The notes under the pieces: generated by a model
Seen by the model: only the letters and a program-made list of their open reading frames with translations
What the model was told of the DNA's origin: nothing
The model's database searches: none
Position numbers and translations under genes: made by a program
Assembly (NCBI RefSeq): GCF_003233845.1
Contig: NZ_QKRB01000034.1
Span: 1 to 47,295 of the forward strand
Origin: Paenibacillus sambharensis
Lineage (GTDB): Bacteria; Bacillota; Bacilli; Paenibacillales; Paenibacillaceae
Length of the DNA stretch: 47,295 nt
Direction of reading: 5' to 3'
Shown: positions 8,066-14,761 of the stretch, piece after piece
How positions within the stretch are numbered: position 1 is the stretch's first letter
Layout of the letters: the number at the start of each line of letters is the position of its first letter

Positions 8066-8160
8066 TAACGTTCTTGTATTCACGAACCGTCACTGCCATA
8101 AGTGACCAAAGAGAACGGCTGCGACGCGGTTAGGCAGTGCAAGGTTGTCCAGCTGAGTGT
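8066..8160 (-). repeat. attC-like site 10 (truncated)
   Basis: The left half of a site (TAACGTTCTTGTATTCACG, CACTGCC..GGCAGTG hairpin) that stops after GTTGTCCAGCTGAG and never reaches a GTGTTA end. Only 35 bp later a second site begins with the same preceding motif (TTTCGCCTAACG). Confidence 0.7.
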
Positions 8161-8194
8161 TTCAAGCTGCTCTTCTTTTCAAGTTAATTTCGCC

Positions 8195-8302
8195 TAACGT
8201 CTCTCTCATTCACGATCTCCCGTAGGGAGTTGTCGCAGCAACTACTACACCGAATCATACCTGCGACCGAGGACGTCAGCCCGATGCGTGAATGCGGTGT
8301 TA
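8195..8302 (-). repeat. attC-like site 11 (compact, 108 bp)
   Basis: The shortest complete copy: TAACG, outer stem CATTCACG/CGTGAATG, a minimal first hairpin CTCCCGTAGGGAG, and a short distal part ending GGTGTTA. It shows which elements are retained when the interior shrinks. Confidence 0.75.
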
Positions 8303-8622
8303 TCGCAAGTATTACACTTGGAAGAGAAACTACAAATCACGAAACAAATCAACAAATAGTTTGCTTTTTATATCCTCAATAAACATTTTATTATCTCTGG
8401 AAAATTTGTTTTCTAGATCACTTAATTCAGTCCTAAAGCCTAACCATCTACCTCAAGAACACGCCAGCTACCGTAGATATTGAAGATATGGTGTTATCAG
8501 ATGGTGAGGTCTTATCTATTCAAAGATTGCCATGGACGGCAATACCTTTCATATCCTAATGTACCCGTTAGTTTAACAGATTAGTTAATGGTTTTTAGTT
8601 AAGTAACTTGAAAATAGTAAAT
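8303..8622 (-). pseudogene. Decayed cassette with gene remnant
   Basis: This 320-bp stretch has no intact gene. On the minus strand a frame at about 8445-8325 reads RWLGFRTELSDLENKFSRDNKMFIED and on to a stop, with no usable start, so it looks like the tail of a lost gene. GATATGGTGTTATCAGATGG at about 8484-8503 resembles a worn attC right end. The interval 8504-8622 is AT-rich and holds nothing I can assign. Confidence 0.4.
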
Positions 8623-9429
8623 TTATATATATCGATCTCTAGTTTTAGGATTAATAAACTCATTAAATCTAAATAGTTTTTCTTCCACATCAAGATCAAA
8701 TATTGAGCAGATGTCTCTATAATCACCTTCTAAACTATTCGTATAAAGCTTTCCTTGCTCATCACAAAATATATAGCCAGTAACTCTATCGCTATATTTA
8801 AATTTTTCAATTTTAAATTTACTATCTTCCTTATCTAAAAAAGATAAAGTATCGTCAAAATCATTATTCAAAATTTCAAACATATCTTTGTTTTTTCTTG
8901 CGACAGATATAGGGAAAAATTGATATATACTCCAACAATCTATATTATCATACTTCATTAAATATCTATATATATCATATATAGATTTTTTGTTTTGCTT
9001 TGTTAATATTGTATTAATTTTAATCCTAATTTTTAAATCGGTTAATGTTTCAAGAATTGTATTTACCTTAGTATATAAGTTTTTTGATTTCCTAATAGAA
9101 TTATGAGCCTCCCCAACTCCATCTAAAGAGATTCCAATTAAATCAACGTATTTTTCGATAAATTCATAATCGCTTTGAGTAATTGAAATACCATTAGTAT
9201 CCACTTGAGTAAATAACCCATGTTCTTTTGCTAATATACACGCTTTTCTGAAACTGCTTTTACTAAATGAATCTCCACCACCGAAGGTAATCACGTTAAA
9301 ATCCAATGAAATTGCTCTCGCTACAACTTCATATGCTTTGTCTTCTATTTTTTGATGATGAAAATTCACATAGCAAAAATCGCATGCTAAATTGCAGCTT
9401 TGATTGTATGTGAGAATAATTCTTTTCAT
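8623..9429 (-). CDS. Radical SAM protein
   Basis: 268 residues with the radical-SAM cluster motif CNLACDFC (C-x3-C-x2-C, residues 12-19), a GGG SAM-binding loop (VITFGGGDSF), QVDTNGI and GISLDGVGEAHNS strands, and KIRIKINTILTKQNKKSI. It should bind a 4Fe-4S cluster and cleave SAM; the substrate is unknown. The FQ/FFPI and late YIFCDEQGKLY..IFDLD pattern is loosely reminiscent of prokaryotic viperins, but key identity cannot be proven by eye. It overlaps the upstream membrane gene by 4 bp (ATGA), so the two are translationally coupled. It is very AT-rich even for this array. Confidence 0.75.
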   Translation of the reverse strand: MKRIILTYNQSCNLACDFCYVNFHHQKIEDKAYEVVARAISLDFNVITFGGGDSFSKSSFRKACILAKEHGLFTQVDTNGISITQSDYEFIEKYVDLIGISLDGVGEAHNSIRKSKNLYTKVNTILETLTDLKIRIKINTILTKQNKKSIYDIYRYLMKYDNIDCWSIYQFFPISVARKNKDMFEILNNDFDDTLSFLDKEDSKFKIEKFKYSDRVTGYIFCDEQGKLYTNSLEGDYRDICSIFDLDVEEKLFRFNEFINPKTRDRYI

Positions 9430-10184
9430 TTCTCTATAACCTCTTTCATTGATTTAGAAAGTTTCCAACAATTATTAAAATGACTTTTTAATATATTGTA
9501 ATTTTGATTATCACGCCCGAACTCTATAGCAATAAAATTATTTTCTATTCGATCTGAGGTTTTACCTAAATGATACGGATCATAAATCATATATTTATCT
9601 GTAAAAAATACAGAACAATAAACCTGGTCAGTAAATCTTATTTCTAAGTGTTCATAATTATTATTAAGAGCTAACAGACCATCAATGTCTAACTTCCGAT
9701 CAATTCCATCTGTATTATTAAGATGATTTCTAATTTTTTTATTTTCGCAGAAGGGATTAATAAGTAGAACCTTAAAAGGTACTCCTTTATTTAATCTTTC
9801 TTTAATACTCTTCCAGTGCCTGTCTGTAGGAATATCCAAGTAAGATTTTCCTGTTTCAGCAAGTAGAAACATTTCGTTCGCATCTTCGATAGCCTTACCA
9901 GTTTCTGAATTTCTTTTATTTTTCGACCCAAAATCATCCATAAAGTAGTGGTTAGTAACCCCATAACTCTCCATTTCTTTAATTTTCCTCTCTCTAGCAA
10001 TTGCCAACTTAATTACGGGGTTGTAATCTTTGTTTTTTATGAGAATCTCAAGTATAATAATCACAATTGAAGTTACTAACACCCAAATATAATAACTTTT
10101 GCTCAACAAAAAATTAATAACAACTACTGAAAGACCAAATAATACTATTTCTAAAACCCTATTTACTTTATACAGTTTATTCAT
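9426..10184 (-). CDS. Membrane protein with PLD-like cytoplasmic domain
   Basis: 252 residues. Two hydrophobic segments (about 12-28 and 33-50) anchor it. The soluble part (SETGKAIEDANEMFLLAETGKSYL, FKVLLINPF, LEIRFTDQVYCSVFFTDKYMIYDPYHLG) has the strand order of phospholipase-D-like domains seen in bacterial conflict proteins, but no HxK(x4)D motif is visible, so it may be a binding rather than catalytic version. That assignment is an inference. The start at 10184 has GAGGT 5 nt upstream. It overlaps the radical SAM gene by 4 bp. This is the only clear two-gene cassette in the array. Confidence 0.6.
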   Translation of the reverse strand: MNKLYKVNRVLEIVLFGLSVVVINFLLSKSYYIWVLVTSIVIIILEILIKNKDYNPVIKLAIARERKIKEMESYGVTNHYFMDDFGSKNKRNSETGKAIEDANEMFLLAETGKSYLDIPTDRHWKSIKERLNKGVPFKVLLINPFCENKKIRNHLNNTDGIDRKLDIDGLLALNNNYEHLEIRFTDQVYCSVFFTDKYMIYDPYHLGKTSDRIENNFIAIEFGRDNQNYNILKSHFNNCWKLSKSMKEVIEK

Positions 10185-10361
10185 GTTCGACCTCACTATA
10201 TTAATTTGTTTAAAATCTAATCACACTTTTTAGTTGGTTTATTAATATTTCTCATTTAAAAAGTTATGGAAGTGAGATACTTCTGTTTTACTTACATTTA
10301 AGAAGGAATTTGAATACATTTACTCTTCTCCTGTTTTTTTTTCGTCTCGCCAGATTTCAGC

Positions 10362-10537
10362 TAACGTGCAGGTATTCACGAACCCTCACTGGCTTAAGCT
10401 GCCGACCGATTTAGCAAAGCGATCGGTTCGCCGGGTCGAAGACTTAGCCAGTGCAGGTTGTCTGCTGATTCTACTTCCTCGCAAAATGCATCTTGCGGAC
10501 CGAGGGGCGTTAGCTCCGATGCGTGAATGCGGTGTTA
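10362..10537 (-). repeat. attC-like site 12
   Basis: A complete site: TATTCACG, CACTGGCTTAAG/CTTAGCCAGTG with inner CCGACCG..CGATCGG, GTCTGCTG..GCGGAC, GGGGCGTTAGCTCC. The preceding stretch 10185-10361 is AT-rich leader with no gene. Confidence 0.8.
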
Positions 10538-10551
10538 TACGACGCACCTGA

Positions 10552-11196
10552 CTACTTTGAATAACCCCGATCGATGAATTCCTGTTTTCTGTTTTCTTTC
10601 CGGGTTGTTCCGTATTTAAAAAAGAAAAAAATAAAAAGAGATGAAATCAATAAAATCAATAATAGGTTCATCCCATCGAATAATTCAAATCTCTCAAAGT
10701 AAGAACTTAATGATTTGCTTGCTAATAATATCCAAATCACACAAACAAATAGACTTAAAATAATGTTAATTTTACTTACTGAGAAGGAGTAACGCCCGAC
10801 TAGATTCCAAAAGTCACTTCGATTAGAGGTTGCAATGGTAGTTTTATATAACGGTCCCAAAGATTCATCTTCCAATTCACCAACTAGTGCTTCCCAGTTT
10901 TCTTGCCAGTACTTACTACCTCTATTGACAAGGTACCAAGCAACAGAGAAAACAAGTCCAATACAACTAATTAGGAATTGCACTTCGTATAATTCTTTAT
11001 TTGTGTAATCATTTTTAGAAGATACGAGGAAATATCCTGCAAAAACGGCTGCAATAAAGGTCCAAAAGTATGTTGCCCGCTTCCAATACAATTCGATTTC
11101 AAACTTTCTTATATCCAAAATATGATCTAGTACCCTTTCATTTTTCTCTTTATCCCGAAAAATTAATTTTTCTTTTGGCTCAATGATTCTACTCAT
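10552..11196 (-). CDS. Four-TM membrane protein (RipA-like?)
   Basis: 214 residues with four hydrophobic helices in two hairpins (about 41-60, 73-92, 140-160 and 174-194). Between them is a conserved-looking loop with NRGSKYWQENWEALVGELE. The arrangement, and the KFEIELYWKRATYFWTFIAAVFAGYF entry helix, resemble bacterial small membrane proteins of the RipA type; this is a low-confidence guess. AAGGAG precedes the ATG. The C-terminal RGYSK is encoded by the conserved cassette-end block. Sole gene of its cassette. Confidence 0.6.
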   Translation of the reverse strand: MSRIIEPKEKLIFRDKEKNERVLDHILDIRKFEIELYWKRATYFWTFIAAVFAGYFLVSSKNDYTNKELYEVQFLISCIGLVFSVAWYLVNRGSKYWQENWEALVGELEDESLGPLYKTTIATSNRSDFWNLVGRYSFSVSKINIILSLFVCVIWILLASKSLSSYFERFELFDGMNLLLILLISSLFIFFFFKYGTTRKENRKQEFIDRGYSK

Positions 11197-11227
11197 TTTT
11201 TACAAACTCCTTTACAGGTATGTCGTA

Positions 11228-11382
11228 TAACGTTCAGGCATTCGCGAACCCTCACTGCCTTAAGCGACCAACGGGAGCGGCCGCGATGCGGTTAGGCAGT
11301 GCATTGTCCGCCTGGTTCCACTTCTTCGAAAACCCTCGGGCGGACCAAGGGACGACAGTCCCGCAGCGTGAATGTGGTGTTA
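11228..11382 (-). repeat. attC-like site 13
   Basis: A complete site. CATTCGCG left arm, CACTGCCTTAAG..GGTTAGGCAGTG, GTCCGCCTG..GGGCGGAC, GGGACGACAGTCCC third hairpin. The AGGGTT strand that normally closes the first arm is missing (GTGCATTGTCC). Confidence 0.8.
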
Positions 11383-11395
11383 TGTGATGTCCACT

Positions 11396-12040
11396 CTACG
11401 TAGCGCTTACCCAGAACCAATTCTCACCCATTTTTTCTACTTGTATAAATTCTCCAAATATTTCATTAGGCCTTCCTCCATCTGCCGTATAGATGAATCC
11501 AGCATAATTATCTATTACTCCACGATAGGTATAAAATAGAACCTGAACATCCGATCCATTACCTTCGATTACAATTTCGCCGCCACCTTTGGACAACTTC
11601 TTATAGTTATCTGGTAATTGAATTAGAGCAGAATTATAGGATACGTTTGGTCTAATTGATCCGTCCAATATCATTTGTACTACTTCTTCTCGTTCAGATT
11701 TATTAAATCTGAAATTCAAGTTTACTGTTATCGAGGTGAAAGGTACAACGATAACTAGAATAAGAACTATCATATTCAATAAGATGGGAATTCCGCGTCT
11801 AGTTCTTTGCCGTTGCGTACCTACAACAAAATATATTAAAACGATTAGTGAACAAAGAGCAAAAATAAGATATCCAAATATCTCGATGAACTGAGCAATG
11901 AAAGGTGTAAAAAATTCCACAATAGTCCATTGAAAGATATTCTGAAATAAAATGACGATTGATCCTATTATCGAAATGGATAGCATGAAGTAAAACACGA
12001 TATTCGATTGATTGTTTTGTGTTCGGTTTAAATCTTCCAT
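11396..12040 (-). CDS. Three-TM protein with C-terminal extracytoplasmic domain
   Basis: 214 residues. Hydrophobic helices at about 16-36, 45-72 and 84-104 are followed by a 110-residue domain (EEVVQMILDGSIRPN, ALIQLPDNYKKLSKGGGEIVIEGNG, FYTYRGVIDNYAGFIYTADGG). It resembles hypothetical Bacillus membrane proteins with an LP-x-Y-x-x-LS...RG-x4-F-x-GF pattern; no function known. GGAG lies upstream of the ATG at 12040. Sole gene of its cassette. Confidence 0.6.
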   Translation of the reverse strand: MEDLNRTQNNQSNIVFYFMLSISIIGSIVILFQNIFQWTIVEFFTPFIAQFIEIFGYLIFALCSLIVLIYFVVGTQRQRTRRGIPILLNMIVLILVIVVPFTSITVNLNFRFNKSEREEVVQMILDGSIRPNVSYNSALIQLPDNYKKLSKGGGEIVIEGNGSDVQVLFYTYRGVIDNYAGFIYTADGGRPNEIFGEFIQVEKMGENWFWVSAT

Positions 12041-12075
12041 GAATTAGCTCCATTTCAGTTTCGATGGATTGCACA

Positions 12076-12250
12076 TAACGTTCTTGCATTCACGAACCCT
12101 CACTGGCTTAAGCTACCGACTGATACAGCGCGGCGATCGGTCCGCCGGGTCGTAGACTTAGCCAGTGCAGGGTTATCCGCTGATTCCGATTCTCCGATAA
12201 CGCTTCTTGCGGACCGAGGGCTAATGCCCGGTTGCGTGAATGCGGTGTTA
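12076..12250 (-). repeat. attC-like site 14
   Basis: A complete site: CATTCACG/CGTGAATG, CACTGGCTTAAG/CTTAGCCAGTG with inner ACCGACTGAT..CGATCGGT, then a weak second arm GTTATCCGCTG..TGCGGAC. Confidence 0.8.
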
Positions 12251-12266
12251 TGTGAAGTATGACGCT

Positions 12267-12521
12267 TCATTGAGATAGCTGAATAGCCCCACTTATTTCC
12301 ATTGCATATTTTAAACATGCAAGCTTGTTTAAACTTAAACCCATCTTGTCTTTAAAAGATTTATAAATAATATTTGCTAGTTCAATATCATCTGTACCAG
12401 TATTCATATTCAACAATATCTCTTCAATTTCTAAATCATACTCATCAATAGGAGCTCCACTATCAAGAAGACCGATTGGATCCCAATCATTTATGATTTG
12501 TGTTATTATTTCTCGTTGCAC
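12267..12521 (-). CDS. DUF1871-like small protein
   Basis: 84 residues beginning (V)QREIITQIINDWDPIGLLDSGAP. The IINDWDPIGLL-x-x-GAPIDEYDLEIEEIL pattern is typical of the DUF1871 family (Bacillus YugE-like), whose function is unknown. The start is GTG at 12521, with GTGGAGG 6 nt upstream. The longer frame reaching 12575 would begin inside a repeat and is rejected. Sole gene of its cassette; one cassette end has lost its TAAC core. Confidence 0.65.
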   Translation of the reverse strand: MQREIITQIINDWDPIGLLDSGAPIDEYDLEIEEILLNMNTGTDDIELANIIYKSFKDKMGLSLNKLACLKYAMEISGAIQLSQ

Positions 12522-12561
12522 TATATACCTCCACTGAATTACTTTACGTTTATAATTCACA

Positions 12562-12723
12562 TGATGTTCTTGCATTCATGAACCCTCACTGCCTTAAGCG
12601 ACCAAAGGGAGTGGCTGCGACGCGGTTAGGCAGTTCAGAATTGTCCGCCTGATTCCTCTTCCTCGAAAATCCTGAGGCAGACCGAGGGACGCGACAGCGG
12701 CCCGCAGCTTGAATGCGGTGTTA
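12562..12723 (-). repeat. attC-like site 15 (core mutated)
   Basis: Homologous throughout to the others (CATTCATG, CACTGCCTTAAG..GTTAGGCAGTT, GTCCGCCTG..GAGGCAGAC), but the left TAACG core is TGATG and CGTGAATG is CTTGAATG. It is likely defective for any core-dependent recombination. Confidence 0.75.
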
Positions 12724-13098
12724 GAAGCATTTCATTAATCACATCTTCCGATTCAATTGAAGAGTACCACTTATCTCGTTCTTCCGAATTCTTTCTGTGA
12801 ACGTATGGTTCAAGCACTTTTTGCTTCCTCCAGTTCGTAATAAGTCTACTTTCCATTACAACGGGTATAAACTTGTTATTGTCTCTTGCTCTTCCATACA
12901 CTCTAATTCTTTCATATCCATCACCTCACATATATGGAGAACAATAAACCTTGGTATTTGGTTTGAAATGCTGGTACCAGATACATGTACTACTTTGTCA
13001 TCTATTAAATATCTGCCGTCAGCAATTAGGTTCCCGACCAGGCACCAAATAAAAGGTCTTGATATAATATTTTCGTTTTTACGACGCTCTTCACCCAT
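12635..13098 (-). pseudogene. Frameshifted small cassette gene
   Basis: Two overlapping minus frames belong to one protein. The first runs from an ATG at 13098 (AAGGTGA upstream) and reads GNLIADGRYLIDDKVVHVSGT...RFIVLHICE. The second, in another frame, reads GDGYERIRVYGRARDNNKFIPVVMESRLITNWRKQK. They join naturally near 12915 if one G is restored in GTGAGGTGATGG. The joined protein resembles a family of small cassette-type hypotheticals (GN-x-hx-G..., GxxYExIxVxGRxRxxNKxI). The second frame has no stop before the repeat and ends inside attC-like site 15. It is either a real mutation or an assembly error. Confidence 0.6.
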
Positions 13099-13124
13099 AA
13101 AATCACCTTCATCGACAATTCATC

Positions 13125-13261
13125 TAACGTTCAGATATTTACGACGTTCCACTAACTTAGATAGCTCCTTTCTTAGCCAGTGCGAATGTGTCCGGCAATA
13201 CACCTTAGAAAAGTCTTCCCGGACCGAGGAGCGTCAGCAACGATGCGTAAATGTGGTGTTA
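13125..13261 (-). repeat. attC-like site 16 (variant)
   Basis: Ends TAACG...GTGTTA and outer arms TATTTACG/CGTAAATG are kept. The first hairpin is the CCACTAACTTAGATAG..CTTTCTTAGCCAGTG type and the second is CCGG..CCGG. It is related to site 3. Confidence 0.7.
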
Positions 13262-13308
13262 TCTGATGATGTTCCATCCTTGAATTACTTTTAATATCAA
13301 CTTCAGAT

Positions 13309-13815
13309 TTAAAGTTCATGGGGTAGTTGGGACATCTCTTGAGGAGGTACATACCCGACCATATTATTGATTTTTTCGCATATTCGGTCAAACGAGTTGT
13401 TAGGATTTTTGCAAGATAGGAAAGTATATACGCTTGAGTTTCCATCTTTGTTTATATAAGAAATACTGAGTGTCTTGTACTCTCGTTTAACGCCAAAACC
13501 TCCACCTGTACGTACCCAATTGGATCGTTTATGCATAGATGCGCTCTTTATTTTTTCAAAACAAATAATTTCAATATCATCAATTGTTATGCGATCCGGA
13601 TAAATATATAGAATTCTCTTTTGGTCTCCATGACTATAACCACTAATGCAATCCAAAAATCCCTTCTCCTTTTGTCTGTTATGCGATACAGCAAAGAATC
13701 CCAACACAGCAAGAATCAAAAACACCCAAAATGCAGGGTAGAACATGAGTAGAATTATTAAAACTAAAAGCGGAATACTGCACAAAAATAATATATAAGT
13801 TAAAAACGGATGCAT
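13309..13815 (-). CDS. Membrane protein with PH-like domain
   Basis: 168 residues. Two hydrophobic helices (about 5-26 and 28-44) are followed by a soluble domain starting near residue 65. That domain contains RILYIYPDRITIDDIEIICFEKIKSASMHK, a strand-turn-strand pattern as in bacterial PH-like or YcxB-like domains, and ends with a helix (FDRICEKINNMVG). Domain naming is an inference. GAGGTGA precedes the ATG. Sole gene of its cassette. The last residues lie just inside the cassette end. Confidence 0.6.
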   Translation of the reverse strand: MHPFLTYILFLCSIPLLVLIILLMFYPAFWVFLILAVLGFFAVSHNRQKEKGFLDCISGYSHGDQKRILYIYPDRITIDDIEIICFEKIKSASMHKRSNWVRTGGGFGVKREYKTLSISYINKDGNSSVYTFLSCKNPNNSFDRICEKINNMVGYVPPQEMSQLPHEL

Positions 13816-13910
13816 AGCATCACCTCAAAAAATTTATTAAAACGCTATAATGAATATCTCTCATTTTCTTTTCTCGAAGAACTTTCTTCTTGTTAAAGTA
13901 TATCTTCAAA

Positions 13911-13996
13911 TAACGTGCTGGTATTCACGAACCCTCACAGGCTTAAGCTACCGACGATTAAGCGAAGCGATCGCATCGCCAGGTCGATTTCTTAGT
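13911..13996 (-). repeat. attC-like site 17 (right-truncated)
   Basis: TAACGTGCTGGTATTCACGAACC, CACAGGCTTAAGCTACCGACG and the GCGAAGCGATCGC arm are present. Similarity stops at CTTAG (about 13996), where unrelated coding-like sequence begins. The second half and GTGTTA end are missing. Confidence 0.7.
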
Positions 13997-14091
13997 GGTA
14001 ATAGAATTAGCTCCTCTATCACTTGTCGTTCAAGAATATCTTTGACTTCTTGATCGGTGTATTCTCGTATCTCTTGGTATATTCTATCCAT
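13948..14091 (-). CDS. Short ORF, 47 aa, ends inside a repeat
   Basis: MDRIYQEIREYTDQEVKDIL is followed by an IEELILLPL helix and a tail RNRPGDAIASLNRR. GGAG stands 6 nt upstream of the ATG at 14091. The last 14 codons are made of truncated attC-like site 17, so the gene probably lost its own 3' end when the repeat was deleted. It is a small helical, charged protein of unknown function. Confidence 0.4.
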   Translation of the reverse strand: MDRIYQEIREYTDQEVKDILERQVIEELILLPLRNRPGDAIASLNRR

Positions 14092-14132
14092 TAAACGCTC
14101 CAGATATGGTTTTTAATTCTGCTGTATTTTCG

Positions 14133-14200
14133 TAAGCTTTCTAGCATTCACGAACACTTCCTTGCTTAAGTGGCCAACGATTCAGCCCAGCGATCGTTTC
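14133..14200 (-). repeat. attC-like remnant 18 (array edge)
   Basis: CGTAAGCTTTCTAGCATTCACGAACACTTCCTTGC matches the left end of the sites, with the core worn to TAAGC. Similarity ends near GCGATCG at about 14195. This is the last recognisable repeat on the right side of the array. Confidence 0.6.
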
Positions 14201-14481
14201 TCAATGAAAGACAACCCATCTTCTATCCTAAGAATTTGATTTTTACTAAATGGATCCCAGCCTTGATCTAATAGATGACTAATTATTTTCGCCATAATAT
14301 TAGGTTTATATAGATTGATTCTCTGAACTACACCCCACTCAAAGGTAATCTCAACAAAAGAACTTTTATGTATGCCAGAATAGATACGCATCTTAACGTT
14401 AATATCGCCTTCGTCAACCAAACAAATAAACTTCTTCTGATTTACAAGTAGCTCTCTAGTATTCTTACGAAAAACTTTCAT
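14182..14481 (-). CDS. Conserved hypothetical, 99 aa
   Basis: MKVFRKNTRELLVNQKKFICLVDEGD begins a small alpha/beta protein. The late pattern PNIMAKIISHLLDQGWDPFSKNQILRIEDG recalls a widespread family of about 100-residue hypotheticals with a VxxxIxxALxxGWxPxxxGxxFxL signature; no function is known. AAGGAG lies 9 nt upstream of the ATG. The end (FIEKRSLG and stop) is encoded by the truncated repeat. First gene of the array in the direction of transcription. Confidence 0.55.
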   Translation of the reverse strand: MKVFRKNTRELLVNQKKFICLVDEGDINVKMRIYSGIHKSSFVEITFEWGVVQRINLYKPNIMAKIISHLLDQGWDPFSKNQILRIEDGLSFIEKRSLG

Positions 14482-14507
14482 CAGACTTACTCCTTAGTTG
14501 TCTGTCT

Positions 14508-14682
14508 TTAAGGAATAGATACTTTAGTACTTCTACTAGCAGCAGGATTAGAAGGCATTGCCCTCTTCGCATTCCTAGCTACTCGGTCAAAACCTAACGA
14601 TTACATAATGTTCAACCATGGCAGGGTCCATGCGCACATGCAAAGTCCATTCATTGCATTTAATAACTGAGAGTTTGACCAT
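14508..14682 (-). pseudogene. Possible frameshifted small ORF
   Basis: An ATG at 14682 with GGAGGA 5 nt upstream opens a 31-codon frame (MVKLSVIKCNEWTLHVRMDP...) that stops at 14587. A second frame continues as FDRVARNAKRAMPSNPAASR and stops at 14508, so one small protein of about 58 residues may have been split. No family recognised. It sits between the array edge and the nitrilase gene terminator. Confidence 0.3.
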
Positions 14683-14724
14683 AATGTTCCTCCAATTATA
14701 GCACCGCATCTAGTTTCTGGAAAT

Positions 14725-14761
14725 AAAAAAAGGATAGCAAAGTCCTATTGACTTTGTATCC
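14725..14761 (-). terminator. Rho-independent terminator
   Basis: On the minus strand, GGATACAAAGTC - AATA - GGACTTTGCTATCC is followed by seven T. It lies downstream of the nitrilase-family gene and shields the array from read-through. Confidence 0.75.

Noticed and set aside
8623-9429. Firm assignment as a prokaryotic viperin
   Set aside because: The resemblance is limited to general radical-SAM motifs and a faint C-terminal pattern; no decisive residue can be claimed by eye.
1-14200. CRISPR array
   Set aside because: Repeat units are 108-180 bp, structured and separated by whole genes of 250-2,000 bp; there are no short regular spacers and no cas genes.
1-14200. Set of MITEs or IS copies
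   Set aside because: No transposase, no target duplications around the repeats; the inverted repeats outside the cores are specific to each gene unit, which fits cassettes rather than independent insertions.
14694-14720. TTTCCA-17-TATAAT promoter reading into the array
   Set aside because: The TATAAT is only about 3 nt from the GGAGGA binding site, so a transcript starting there would lack it; kept only as a possibility.
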